From Firmicutes bacterium UBA2116 (GTDB taxonomy: Bacteria; Bacillota; Clostridia; Tissierellales; Sedimentibacteraceae): 39,127 nt of DNA. Below are positions 15,106 through 22,618 of the stretch, piece after piece. The number at the start of each line of letters is the position of its first letter. Positions within the stretch are counted from its first letter, which is position 1. The translations under genes were made by a program, and so were the position numbers. A model generated the notes under the pieces. It was not told the DNA's origin. It worked only from the letters and a program-made list of their open reading frames with translations, and searched no databases. Where the stretch lies: contig DCYG01000021.1 of assembly GCA_002331025.1 (NCBI GenBank), positions 1 to 39,127 of the forward strand. Reading direction: 5' to 3'.

Positions 15106-16492
15106 ATACATTTTCTTTGTACGGAATTTTACCGTTATATACATCAATATTTAATTCACCCATAAGTTTACTTGAAACAATTCCTGCAACCATTGAATCA
15201 CTAACATTAACCATAGTTCTTGCCATATCAATAAGAGGCTCTATAGCAATTAACAGTCCCGCCAAACCCACCGGTAAACCCATAGCCGATAAAACAGTCA
15301 ATGCAGCAAAGGTTGCTCCGCCTCCAACTCCGGCGATACCAAATGATGATAAAGCGGTTATTATAACTAATTTAATTAAAAAGGCAGGTGCCAAAGGGTT
15401 AATTCCGACCATTGGTGCAATCATCACAGCAAGCATAGCCGGATAAACTCCTGCACACCCGTTTTGCCCGATACTTGTTCCTAATGAAGCAGCTAAATTG
15501 GCATGACCCTGAGATACGCCTAATTTTTCAACCTGTGCATCTACATTAAGCGGTAGGGTTCCGGCTGATGAGCGCGATGTAAAAGCAAACATCAGCGGTG
15601 TTGCGGCTTTTATAACATAAGTTATCGGATTTAATTTAAATATAGCTAATATCAATAAATGAATTATGAACACTATTGCTAATGCCACATAAGAAGCAAT
15701 TACAAAATTTATAAGCTTAAGGATTTCATTAAAATTACTTGTTGAAACCATTTTTGTCATAAGTGCCAGCACTCCATACGGTGTTAATCTCAAAACCATG
15801 GTCACCATACGCATTACAACATCATGCAGCATATTAATAAATTTGGCAAAGCTTTGCGCCGATTCCGGTTTAGATTTTCTTATACCTATAGCTGCTATCC
15901 CAATAAAAGCTGCAAAAACTACTACAGATAAGGTAGAGGAACTTCCCTGACCTGTCATTGAGTAAAATGGATTAATTGGAATTATCTCAACTATCTGATC
16001 TTGTATAGGCTTTGACTTAAAATCATCAAAACGAATTTCTGTATTTTCAACAGCTTTTTGTTCTTTTTCTCCTATTTCAAAACCTTCGGCAGTAAGCTTA
16101 AACATATTAGCGGTACCCGCTCCTACTAAAGCTGATATTGCTGTTGTAATAAGTAATATTGCAATTATTTGTGTTGCCATCTTACCTAAGTTTTTAGAAT
16201 TCTGGTTTATTATTGCAGAAGTAATTGATACGAATATAAGCGGTATGACAATCATTCTTAATAATCTTACATAACCAGTTCCTACAATAGAAAACCATGT
16301 ATTTGATTGTTTTACTACATCGGATGATGCTCCATAAAATAATTGCAGCACTGCTCCAAAAACAATTCCCATTGCCATGGCTAAAAGCACTCTAACAGTG
16401 AAAGAAGTTCTTTTTTTCTTTAAAAATGCAATACCAAATATAATTACCGCCATTAGTACTATATTAATTATTATTGAAATATTTATGCTCAT
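15104..16492 (-). CDS. tcyP: L-cystine:cation symporter, TcyP-like (DAACS family)
   Basis: A 462-residue membrane protein of the dicarboxylate/amino acid:cation symporter family (SLC1 fold), which takes up substrate with Na+ or H+. Length and pattern match Bacillus TcyP, a cystine importer. The family's serine-rich hairpin and binding loops are seen in AFTSRSSAGTLPLNVDAQ and LAASLGTSIGQNGCAGVYPA, with about eight TM helices from residue 5. AAAGGAG is 6 nt before the ATG at 16492; an ATG at 16495 is also possible. The cysteine T-box just upstream supports cystine or cysteine as substrate. The 16890-16903 element links it to the LDCC gene. Confidence 0.85.
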   Translation of the reverse strand: MSINISIIINIVLMAVIIFGIAFLKKKRTSFTVRVLLAMAMGIVFGAVLQLFYGASSDVVKQSNTWFSIVGTGYVRLLRMIVIPLIFVSITSAIINQNSKNLGKMATQIIAILLITTAISALVGAGTANMFKLTAEGFEIGEKEQKAVENTEIRFDDFKSKPIQDQIVEIIPINPFYSMTGQGSSSTLSVVVFAAFIGIAAIGIRKSKPESAQSFAKFINMLHDVVMRMVTMVLRLTPYGVLALMTKMVSTSNFNEILKLINFVIASYVALAIVFIIHLLILAIFKLNPITYVIKAATPLMFAFTSRSSAGTLPLNVDAQVEKLGVSQGHANLAASLGTSIGQNGCAGVYPAMLAVMIAPMVGINPLAPAFLIKLVIITALSSFGIAGVGGGATFAALTVLSAMGLPVGLAGLLIAIEPLIDMARTMVNVSDSMVAGIVSSKLMGELNIDVYNGKIPYKENV

Positions 16493-16593
16493 CATATTCT
16501 CCTTTAATATTTTTGTTGTTATTTAATAATTACTATTTTATATATCTTAAAAGACCTTTGATTTTTTTAATCACCCCCTTAAATCTGAAAAAC

Positions 16594-16852
16594 AAAAAAC
16601 TCCTGCCTCTGAAAACTCAGAAGCAGAAGTATAATTCCGCGGTCCCACTCTGTTTAGACAATATAATACTTGCCTATCTCATATCCAACACTAACATGTC
16701 GTATCTCAGTAACGGGAGACCCGTAGCAGCCTACTGTTATTCGGCCTAACATTCATAGGGGCACTTCGATTAAGCTTATACATAGAGCTTTCTCAGCTAT
16801 AAGCTCCTCTCTGTCTGGTCCGCAAAATCTACTTTCCCTAATCACCATGTTT
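16594..16852 (-). promoter_or_regulatory. T-box riboswitch, specifier UGC (cysteine)
   Basis: On the minus strand all T-box parts are present. The K-turn stem base is AACAT-GGTGAT-TAGGG with CCCCTA-TGA-ATGTT. The AAAGTAG and CGAAG parts of the specifier loop flank the codon TGC (plus 16761-16763). AGAGAGG and a distal stem-loop follow, then Stem III ACGGG-TCT-CCCGT, and the T-box core AGAGTGGGACCGCGG (16637-16651). A 14-bp terminator stem ends in TTTTTT (16594-16630). AAGTAT before and ATACTT after the core can form the antiterminator. Uncharged tRNA-Cys would open expression of the cystine transporter. The base after TGG is G, so pairing with the usual tRNA-Cys discriminator U would be a G-U wobble; a C discriminator (tRNA-His) would pair better but does not fit the specifier. 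Confidence 0.9.
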
Positions 16853-16873
16853 AATAATATGAACTTCCTGATT

Positions 16874-16903
16874 ATTATATTAGTTGATTATGAAGATATT
16901 ATG
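16874..16903 (-). promoter_or_regulatory. tcyP promoter with shared 14-bp upstream element
   Basis: On the minus strand CATAATATCTTCAT (16890-16903), 10 bp, then TATAAT (16874-16879). There is no good -35 box at 17 bp; the shared element occupies that place. The identical element with identical spacing precedes the LDCC gene (17247-17276), which points to one common regulator or an alternative -35. Confidence 0.65.
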
Positions 16904-17012
16904 TAGATATATCCTTTTTTTATAATGTAATGCTTCATTATTTCTTCACAATTTATTTGTATAATAACTTTAGTTTAATTTATGTCCGCATAATTAAATA
17001 AAAACTTTACCT

Positions 17013-17050
17013 AAAAAATAAGTCCTTTTTTATAAAGGACTTATTTTTTA
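17013..17050. terminator. Terminator after the LDCC gene
   Basis: AAAAAATAAGTCCTTT, short loop, AAAGGACTTATTTTTT: a 16-bp stem with T run on the minus strand. It separates the LDCC gene from the tcyP promoter. Confidence 0.9.
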
Positions 17051-17063
17051 GAGTTATTGCACT

Positions 17064-17210
17064 TCATTTCTTGTCTGTATTTTTCACAGAATTTTGTGTA
17101 TTTATGTTTTTTTGTTTATTCAAATCACAGCAATCCAATCTGCCGCTTCCGAAGCTTTTTTCATTCTCCTTGGCTAACCTGTCCAGCCAGTTTTTTATAA
17201 ATTTAAACAC
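17064..17210 (-). CDS. Small LDCC-motif putative metal-binding protein
   Basis: A 48-residue gene with a GTG start: AAAGGAG stands 8 nt upstream and the frame closes at TGA 17064-17066. The sequence has FKFIKNWLDRLAKENEKSFG at the N terminus (amphipathic helix), then GRLDCCDLNK with a vicinal cysteine pair, then a polar tail. This is the arrangement of the short clostridial 'LDCC motif putative metal-binding' proteins, whose function is not established. It has its own promoter and terminator. The shared 14-bp promoter element links it to the cystine transporter gene, so a role in cysteine, thiol or metal balance is plausible (inference). Confidence 0.8.
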   Translation of the reverse strand: MFKFIKNWLDRLAKENEKSFGSGRLDCCDLNKQKNINTQNSVKNTDKK

Positions 17211-17246
17211 TAACCACACTCCTTTTCATAATAAGGGCTTTGTATC

Positions 17247-17276
17247 ATTATAAAGTATAATAATGAAGATATTATG
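17247..17276 (-). promoter_or_regulatory. LDCC gene promoter with shared 14-bp upstream element
   Basis: On the minus strand CATAATATCTTCAT (17263-17276), 10 bp, TATAAT (17247-17252), then about 36 bp to the GTG start. Same arrangement as the tcyP promoter at 16874-16903. Here the element continues into ATTAT, making an ATAAT...ATTAT inverted repeat. Confidence 0.65.
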
Positions 17277-17280
17277 AAAT

Positions 17281-17312
17281 AAAAGCCCCCGTTTCCATGA
17301 GTGGCACGGGGG
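17281..17312 (-). terminator. Terminator after the DHHW gene
   Basis: CCCCCGT...ACGGGGG with an inner CCA/TGG pair, followed on the minus strand by CTTTTATTTC. It ends the MBOAT-DHHW operon. Confidence 0.8.
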
Positions 17313-17325
17313 GATATCTTAATTT

Positions 17326-18591
17326 CTATTTTACTAAATTCAAAACACTGTTCATAAAGCTGTCAAAGTTTGTTGTAAGTATATAATTTAAAAACATCAC
17401 TTCCCCGATATTGTTATCCTTAACTAAGTCTACTATGCTTTCTTTATAATGTCTTGGGTCAATTACATATATTTCTTTGTAATGAGGTGTTAAAAACGGA
17501 ATGAAAGCATTACCGTAGGAATCCTTTATAACCATAATTTTCCTATCTGATTTCGCATTAGTTTTAATAATGCCAAGAGGAAAATCTCCGCCTAAAAAAA
17601 CACCGTATTTTTGGTCTAAATCCACATATGTTTTATTGATTACCTTACCGTTATATGATTTCTTTTCTCCCGTTTCCTTGTCGTAATAGAAAACCTTCAT
17701 TTCAGTTATAACGGGGGGCGTGTAATAAATTACATTATCCGGATTATTGTTTACTTTTTCAGACGGATTTACGGTTGAAATATGACCGAGGAATCCCGGA
17801 GCTTCACCTTTCTTATAGCTGTCCAAGGGTACAGCTTCATGTCCTGCCTGCTTGGCAAAGCCTGTATATGCATAATATGCTCCAAGAGACGTCCAATGAT
17901 GATCTGTCCTGTAGTAAACATATTCGTCAATATGTTCCTTAATAGGTGTATACGCATCAACTGCAACTACATCCTCAGAAAAATTATTATTGACAAATTC
18001 TATGGCGCTGTGCTGAGAGTCAGATAAATTCTTGTATTTTTCATTGTTTAAAAATTCTATCTGAATAGGTGCCAACAGAGAATAAACCGTTACTTCTTCA
18101 CCTAAGCTGCCGCTGACAGTATTAATCATGTCTGCGTACAACTTGGCTTTATCTTCTTTAAATTTAAACAATTCCATTACAGTATCATTTAAAATCAATA
18201 AATTTCCCTTTGTATTTCCCTCTTCTGCATCTTCCGGTTTTTCAGTCTTATCCTCGGCGTCTTCGTTTCCGCCCACATTTTGACCGTCAAATCCAACCAA
18301 AAACACTTCCTCTTCCCTTTTTATACCCTTTAAAGCTGTTATTCCCTTGCTCATTTTAACTAACTTTTCTCTGTCAAAGAAATGATCGGCAAAGAAGTCT
18401 TCAAAGTCTCTGAAATATTTCCCGGACAATAGATTTCCCACACTGAAAACAGGCTTCTGAGCTAAGGTTCTGTTTTCAACCTCCGAAATTGTTTTATTCT
18501 TAGGAGCCATTATATTCAGAATTGCTATTATATAAATTAAAGATATAAATATAATTATATTTAAAAATGACAATTGATTTTTCTTATTCAT
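17326..18591 (-). CDS. DHHW-family (AlgJ/AlgX-like) extracytoplasmic acetylation protein
   Basis: A 421-residue protein with one N-terminal membrane anchor (about 8-28, LNIIIFISLIYIIAILNI), the rest outside the membrane. The motif YRTDHHWTSLGAYYAY holds the DHHW signature that gives the family its name. An SGNH-hydrolase-like fold is indicated by IKDSYGNAF and by FLGGDFPLG. These proteins work with an MBOAT membrane acyltransferase to put acetyl groups on exported polysaccharides, as AlgJ/AlgX do with AlgI. GAGG precedes the ATG. It starts 13 bp after the MBOAT gene in the same operon. The polymer acted on is not known; no glycosyltransferases are adjacent. Confidence 0.85.
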   Translation of the reverse strand: MNKKNQLSFLNIIIFISLIYIIAILNIMAPKNKTISEVENRTLAQKPVFSVGNLLSGKYFRDFEDFFADHFFDREKLVKMSKGITALKGIKREEEVFLVGFDGQNVGGNEDAEDKTEKPEDAEEGNTKGNLLILNDTVMELFKFKEDKAKLYADMINTVSGSLGEEVTVYSLLAPIQIEFLNNEKYKNLSDSQHSAIEFVNNNFSEDVVAVDAYTPIKEHIDEYVYYRTDHHWTSLGAYYAYTGFAKQAGHEAVPLDSYKKGEAPGFLGHISTVNPSEKVNNNPDNVIYYTPPVITEMKVFYYDKETGEKKSYNGKVINKTYVDLDQKYGVFLGGDFPLGIIKTNAKSDRKIMVIKDSYGNAFIPFLTPHYKEIYVIDPRHYKESIVDLVKDNNIGEVMFLNYILTTNFDSFMNSVLNLVK

Positions 18592-18604
18592 CCAGCTACC
18601 TCAC

Positions 18605-20014
18605 TTAAAATCTAAAGTATAAAAACGGATTATAAGTTTGTCCGACTAACAATATGGTACTGATGATTAAAATTAAAGCATTAAATACTATTACTGTCAA
18701 TTTGGACGGTCTATAATTGTTAATAACTATACGCTCATTTAATTTTCTGTATATAACCTTGAATACAGGAGTGCTTGCAAATGCCGCAAATATTAAAAAT
18801 ATAACATTGTTAAAAAACTCAACCTCAAATTTGATGTCATATAAAGGATTGTTACCATAACCAAACAATATACCGATAAACTTTAATCCTTCTTTAATAT
18901 CAATAAAATAGAAAAATACCCATCCGATTATAACTATAAGCATTAAATAAACGTGCCTCAATACAGACGGAATTTTATCCAGTATTTTTGATAAAACCAT
19001 TCTTTCCAACAATAAGAAAACACCGTAATACAAGCCCCATATAATAAAGTTCCAGCTTGCTCCATGCCAAAATCCGGTTAACATCCAGACTATCATAACA
19101 TTGCGGACAAAGTTTTTTCTGTTGCCTCCGAGAGGAATATATACATAATCTCTGAAGAATGAGCTCAAGGAAATATGCCATCTTCTCCAAAAGTCCTGTA
19201 CACTTTTTGCGATGTATGGATAATTAAAGTTTTCTTTATAGGTAAATCCAAACATCCTGCCGAGTCCTATAGCCATGTCTGAATAGCCTGAAAAATCAAA
19301 GTAAATTTGAATTGAATACATTATTATTCCAAGCCAGGCGCCTAAAACTGATATTTCATTCAAATTACTGTCCAAAAACATAGTTGCAACCTGACCCGCC
19401 GTATTTGCAATTATTACCTTCTTTAACAGGCCAATTATAAATCTGTTGATTCCATAACTGAACTTATCCGACGGTATAGCTCTGTTATCTATTTCATTAG
19501 CCACATCAATATATCTTACTATGGGTCCCGCTATCAATTGATGATAAAGTGACATATATAAAAGCAGCTTGTAAAATTTCTTTTGAGCAGGTACGTCCTG
19601 CCTGTATACGTCTATAACGTATGAAATTATCTGAAACGTATAAAAAGATATACCAATCGGTAATCCGATAGAGCTGAAACCTATATTTGTATCTAAAACA
19701 AAGTTTATATTGCTTACAAAGAAATTGTAATACTTAAATATCCCGATCATTGATAAATCAAATATTATTGCCGTGTACAAAAAAATCCTGCTCTTAAATG
19801 TACCCTTATGCTTATCTATCAATAAAGCAAATGAGTAATTAACGATTCCGCTTAACAACAATGCGAAAATAAAAAACGGCTCACCCCATGCATAGAAAAA
19901 CAAAGAAAAACCCAACAGAATAATATTTCTATAGGTGTTATTTTTACTTATAAAATAAAAAATTAAGTTGACAGGGAAAAACAAATATAAAAAAACTAAG
20001 CTCGAAAATACCAT
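18605..20014 (-). CDS. MBOAT family membrane O-acyltransferase (AlgI-like)
   Basis: A 469-residue polytopic membrane protein. AlgI/DltB-type MBOAT proteins pass acyl groups across the membrane. The family signatures are present: DFSGYSDMAIGLGRMFGF, SVQDFWRRWHISLSSFFRDY with the conserved WHISL, VYIPLGGNR, and the catalytic histidine in GFWHGASWNFIIWGLYYG. About 10-11 TM helices. GGAGG is about 14 nt from the ATG, a longer gap than usual, and a 6-codon frame ending in TAA directly before the ATG overlaps it, so some translational coupling is possible. First gene of the two-gene operon with the DHHW partner. Promoter at 20060-20088. Confidence 0.92.
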   Translation of the reverse strand: MVFSSLVFLYLFFPVNLIFYFISKNNTYRNIILLGFSLFFYAWGEPFFIFALLLSGIVNYSFALLIDKHKGTFKSRIFLYTAIIFDLSMIGIFKYYNFFVSNINFVLDTNIGFSSIGLPIGISFYTFQIISYVIDVYRQDVPAQKKFYKLLLYMSLYHQLIAGPIVRYIDVANEIDNRAIPSDKFSYGINRFIIGLLKKVIIANTAGQVATMFLDSNLNEISVLGAWLGIIMYSIQIYFDFSGYSDMAIGLGRMFGFTYKENFNYPYIAKSVQDFWRRWHISLSSFFRDYVYIPLGGNRKNFVRNVMIVWMLTGFWHGASWNFIIWGLYYGVFLLLERMVLSKILDKIPSVLRHVYLMLIVIIGWVFFYFIDIKEGLKFIGILFGYGNNPLYDIKFEVEFFNNVIFLIFAAFASTPVFKVIYRKLNERIVINNYRPSKLTVIVFNALILIISTILLVGQTYNPFLYFRF

Positions 20015-20059
20015 TTATTTACTATTGTCCTCCATTTTACTACATAATTCTACTTAAAT

Positions 20060-20088
20060 ACTATACCACTTGTTTTTAATAAATACAA
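20060..20088 (-). promoter_or_regulatory. Promoter of the MBOAT-DHHW operon
   Basis: On the minus strand TTGTAT (20083-20088), a 17-bp spacer and TATAGT (20060-20065), about 45 bp before the start codon. Confidence 0.55.
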
Positions 20089-20157
20089 CGGTAATAAACT
20101 CTAATGCTGCTATTCACAATCACCTGACAATTCGTCATCCTGAGCGTAAGCGAAGAA

Positions 20158-20412
20158 TTATGTCTTCAATTTTTCACCTAATTTACCAATATCTTTTACT
20201 GAATTTATAAAAATTTTATTGTTTGCTTTCAACTCTTCATATCCCGCGCAGCTTCTGCTGCATCCGTTGATTATCAATATGTGATCATAACGGGTATCAT
20301 GATTTGCAGGCTCAAATTCTATTTCGGGATATCTGCTCACTATTCGACTGACCGCCTCACTTCTGTTGTAGTTCGGGTTGCACCCTCCGCAGTATTTTAT
20401 ACCTATCTTCAT
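20158..20412 (-). CDS. Small cysteine-rich CGGC-type protein
   Basis: An 84-residue protein beginning MKIGIKYCGGCNPNYNRSEA. A second cysteine pair is in INGCSRSCAGYEEL. The spacing suggests one thioredoxin-like or metal-binding unit with four cysteines. Similar short CGGCNP proteins occur in anaerobes and have no settled function. GAGGAAG stands 5 nt before the ATG. It is monocistronic as far as can be seen; the stop codon touches a short fragment (20130-20157) of the common dispersed sequence CATCCTGAGCG...GCGAAG. Confidence 0.7.
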   Translation of the reverse strand: MKIGIKYCGGCNPNYNRSEAVSRIVSRYPEIEFEPANHDTRYDHILIINGCSRSCAGYEELKANNKIFINSVKDIGKLGEKLKT

Positions 20413-20586
20413 TTATCTTCCTCTTTATTCAATACCTTTCTTGCAAAGTCCAGAGTTCATTATACTATTTTGTCGATTGCTTTTGCAAGTTAATCTTACC
20501 ATGCCATTTATTCATCAAGGTATAAGACGGTTTTATTGCGTAAAATGTTTCAATATTTCATATGTTTTTTTCTAATCGACACAGTA

Positions 20587-20615
20587 TTGATTTCTTACCG
20601 TTTATTTAGTATACT
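20587..20615 (+). promoter_or_regulatory. Promoter of the MFS gene
   Basis: TTGATT (20587-20592), a 17-bp spacer and TATACT (20610-20615). The predicted leader is about 112 nt and contains the tiny reading frame at 20651-20668. Confidence 0.6.
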
Positions 20616-20650
20616 TTAATATGTAACAATATAAATTCAGGAGCAGTATT

Positions 20651-20668
20651 ATGAACAATCCGATTTGA
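20651..20668 (+). CDS. Possible leader peptide (5 codons) before the MFS gene
   Basis: ATG AAC AAT CCG ATT TGA, preceded by CAGGAG at 7-8 nt. It would encode MNNPI. Short translated leaders before drug exporters often allow attenuation by ribosome stalling, but nothing beyond the ribosome site and position supports that here. It may be chance. Confidence 0.25.
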   Translation: MNNPI

Positions 20669-20733
20669 TATTCCGATAGTTTTTAAGCGATAAGATGTTT
20701 TTTGTCATGCGAAAAATTATTTGGAGGATTAAA

Positions 20734-21894
20734 TTGGATAATAAAAAATCAAATATACGTTTACTCTATGCCATCGCTTTATTACAGGGCTTAATATTCT
20801 ATGGCCCAATAGCAACCTTATATCGTCAGATACAAGGACTTTCTGTGTTTGATATCACGTTAATAGAAAGTATATCCTTAATTACTATGATTTTACTTGA
20901 ATTACCGTGGGGTTATGTATCAGACAAAATAGGCTATAAAAAGACCATAATCATATGTAATATTCTTTATTTTATATCAAAGATAATTTTCTGGAAGGCA
21001 GATGGTTTTTCTCTATTCCTTGCGGAAAGACTTGTTTTATCAATTGTTATATCCGGACTTTCAGGTTGTGATTCAGCATATTTGTATCTGTGTGCAGGCG
21101 AAAGGGACAGTCAAAAGGTATTTGGAATATACGAGGCTATGACCACGACGGGATTGATTTGTGCTTCGGTTATATTTTCTGTTATCATAAGAGATAACTA
21201 CAGTCTGGCCGCTTTTCTTACAATCATATCCTATGGTATGGCTATGGTGCTTTCTCTTTTTCTCAGTGAGGTTAAAACAAAGACAACAAGACACATTCGT
21301 TTCAATGAACAGATAAAAATGATTTGTTCAGCCTTCATGCAGAACAAATCATTCTTTATGTTTCTGTTTGCCGCTGCTCTCCTTGCAGAAAGCAACCAGA
21401 CTATTACTGTTTTTCTGAATCAGCTCCAATACCTGCGCTCCGGAATCGAGCCTCGTTATATGGGATATATATACATTCTGGTTACAATTTCAGGCTTGTT
21501 TGCAGCTTATTCCTGCAAAATTTCAGAACGTCTGGGTGAAGCTGCCACCATCAAGCTTCTGTTTTCTGCGGCATGTCTTGCCTGCATCATGCTTGCATTG
21601 TATTCAAATCCAATTATTTCAGTGATGGGAATATTGATTTTGAGAATATCGGCATCACTTTTCGTACCTATACGAATGGATATTGAAAATCGGCAAATAA
21701 ACTTATCCTGCCGTGCCACAATTTTATCCGTCTATTCGAGTGCTGTGAATGTAATGGCTGTGGGAACTAATCTGATCTTTGGTAAAATGGCAGACATCAA
21801 CATAAAATACGCCATGATATCCGGTGCAATTTTTTGCTTCATAGGGCTGATTGTTTATTCTTTCTGGAATTCTAAGCTTAGCACACAAAAATAA
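20734..21894 (+). CDS. MFS transporter
   Basis: About 386 residues and 11-12 TM helices. The loop 2-3 signature of the major facilitator superfamily appears as GYVSDKIGYKKTI. The substrate is unknown; the size and context suggest an exporter of drugs or metabolites. The frame is open from an ATG at 20695, but TTTGGAGG lies 7 nt before an in-frame TTG at 20734, giving the N terminus MDNKKSNIRLLYAIALLQG, and this is taken as the start. The gene is alone on the plus strand between minus-strand genes and ends at a strong hairpin (21945-21974). Confidence 0.88.
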   Translation: MDNKKSNIRLLYAIALLQGLIFYGPIATLYRQIQGLSVFDITLIESISLITMILLELPWGYVSDKIGYKKTIIICNILYFISKIIFWKADGFSLFLAERLVLSIVISGLSGCDSAYLYLCAGERDSQKVFGIYEAMTTTGLICASVIFSVIIRDNYSLAAFLTIISYGMAMVLSLFLSEVKTKTTRHIRFNEQIKMICSAFMQNKSFFMFLFAAALLAESNQTITVFLNQLQYLRSGIEPRYMGYIYILVTISGLFAAYSCKISERLGEAATIKLLFSAACLACIMLALYSNPIISVMGILILRISASLFVPIRMDIENRQINLSCRATILSVYSSAVNVMAVGTNLIFGKMADINIKYAMISGAIFCFIGLIVYSFWNSKLSTQK

Positions 21895-21944
21895 AATTAT
21901 GATATCATTATTGATATGCAAACTTAATTTGATAGACAGGTTCA

Positions 21945-21974
21945 ATACCCGGCTGAAAAAATTCAGCCGGGTAT
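21945..21974. terminator. Hairpin between the convergent MFS and ClbS-like genes
   Basis: ATACCCGGCTGAA pairs with TTCAGCCGGGTAT over 13 bp with a loop of about four A residues. There is no long T run, but the place between convergent genes suggests a shared terminator. Confidence 0.7.
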
Positions 21975-21983
21975 ATCAGTCAA

Positions 21984-22529
21984 TTACGAAGATTTCCTGC
22001 ATGTCCTTATATGAGCTTTAATCTTTTTTATTGCCCAGTCGTAGTGGCTTGATGTTGCTGAAACGCAATAAGCACCAAGGGTTGAAGTTCCTGTCCAGTC
22101 AAAATATTTTTTCTCAAACAGTTCTTCATTCGTAAACTTTTCAATAATATCCATTACCTGCTTGTGACTGGAACAGAGCATTTTCTTTGAATCCTCATAA
22201 GGGGTTGATTGGTGTTTGTTCCAAAACTCAACATTCATTTGACCGTAGGTTTTCCAATTGTACTCCTCCGGCAAAAATGGTCTTGTTTCACCTCTTTGGT
22301 TAGATTCAACCCAGTTGAGTAAAAGCTGATGCCACTCATACAAATGGACAAGCACATCACGCAGATTTTTATCCCGCACCCAATGCGCCTCTTTTCTGTT
22401 AAAATCCTCTCCGAAATTAAATATTGCAGTCTGCTTTTCCTCCGTCATAGACTCAATAAGTTTCCACATTTTCTCAAACTGTTCATTTGCAGCTTTGATT
22501 AAATCTGACTTTGTAGTTGCTCTGCTCAT
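21984..22529 (-). CDS. ClbS/DfsB family four-helix-bundle protein (DUF1706)
   Basis: A 181-residue soluble helical protein. The family pattern is clear: TTKSDLIKAANEQFEKMW at the start, RDVLVHLYEWHQLLLNWV, FLPEEYNWKTYGQMN, and a C-terminal SHYDWAIKKI. Family members include ClbS, which protects the producer from the genotoxin colibactin, but most relatives lie outside such clusters and have no known substrate. GGAGG precedes the ATG. A perfect 11-bp palindrome (22587-22616) stands upstream. The WYL regulator gene lies just beyond it on the same strand and may control it. Confidence 0.88.
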   Translation of the reverse strand: MSRATTKSDLIKAANEQFEKMWKLIESMTEEKQTAIFNFGEDFNRKEAHWVRDKNLRDVLVHLYEWHQLLLNWVESNQRGETRPFLPEEYNWKTYGQMNVEFWNKHQSTPYEDSKKMLCSSHKQVMDIIEKFTNEELFEKKYFDWTGTSTLGAYCVSATSSHYDWAIKKIKAHIRTCRKSS

Positions 22530-22586
22530 TTTTTACCTCCGAATATACATTTATTTGATTTCTTATTTTATATTTATAATATCATT

Positions 22587-22616
22587 TATAACATGACAGC
22601 ATTGCGTCATGTTATA
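22587..22616. promoter_or_regulatory. Perfect palindrome, candidate operator or terminator
   Basis: TATAACATGAC, 8 bp, GTCATGTTATA: perfect 11-bp arms. It begins three bases after the WYL gene's stop and lies 60-90 bp upstream of the ClbS-like gene. There is no T run after it on the minus strand, so an operator near the ClbS promoter is more likely than a terminator. A similar half-site (AACATGTC) occurs before the radical SAM gene at 24466-24475. Confidence 0.45.
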
Positions 22617-22618
22617 TT

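Noticed and set aside
15075..15446. 123-codon plus-strand open frame
   Set aside because: Antisense to the tcyP-like gene; begins inside the terminator and has no start signals.
16594..16852. Histidine-specific T-box
   Set aside because: The G after TGG would favour tRNA-His (C73), but the codon in the specifier position is TGC and the gene downstream is a cystine carrier.
20130..20157. Fragment CATCCTGAGCG...GCGAAG
   Set aside because: It resembles a common dispersed bacterial repeat but is too short here to call a repeat copy.
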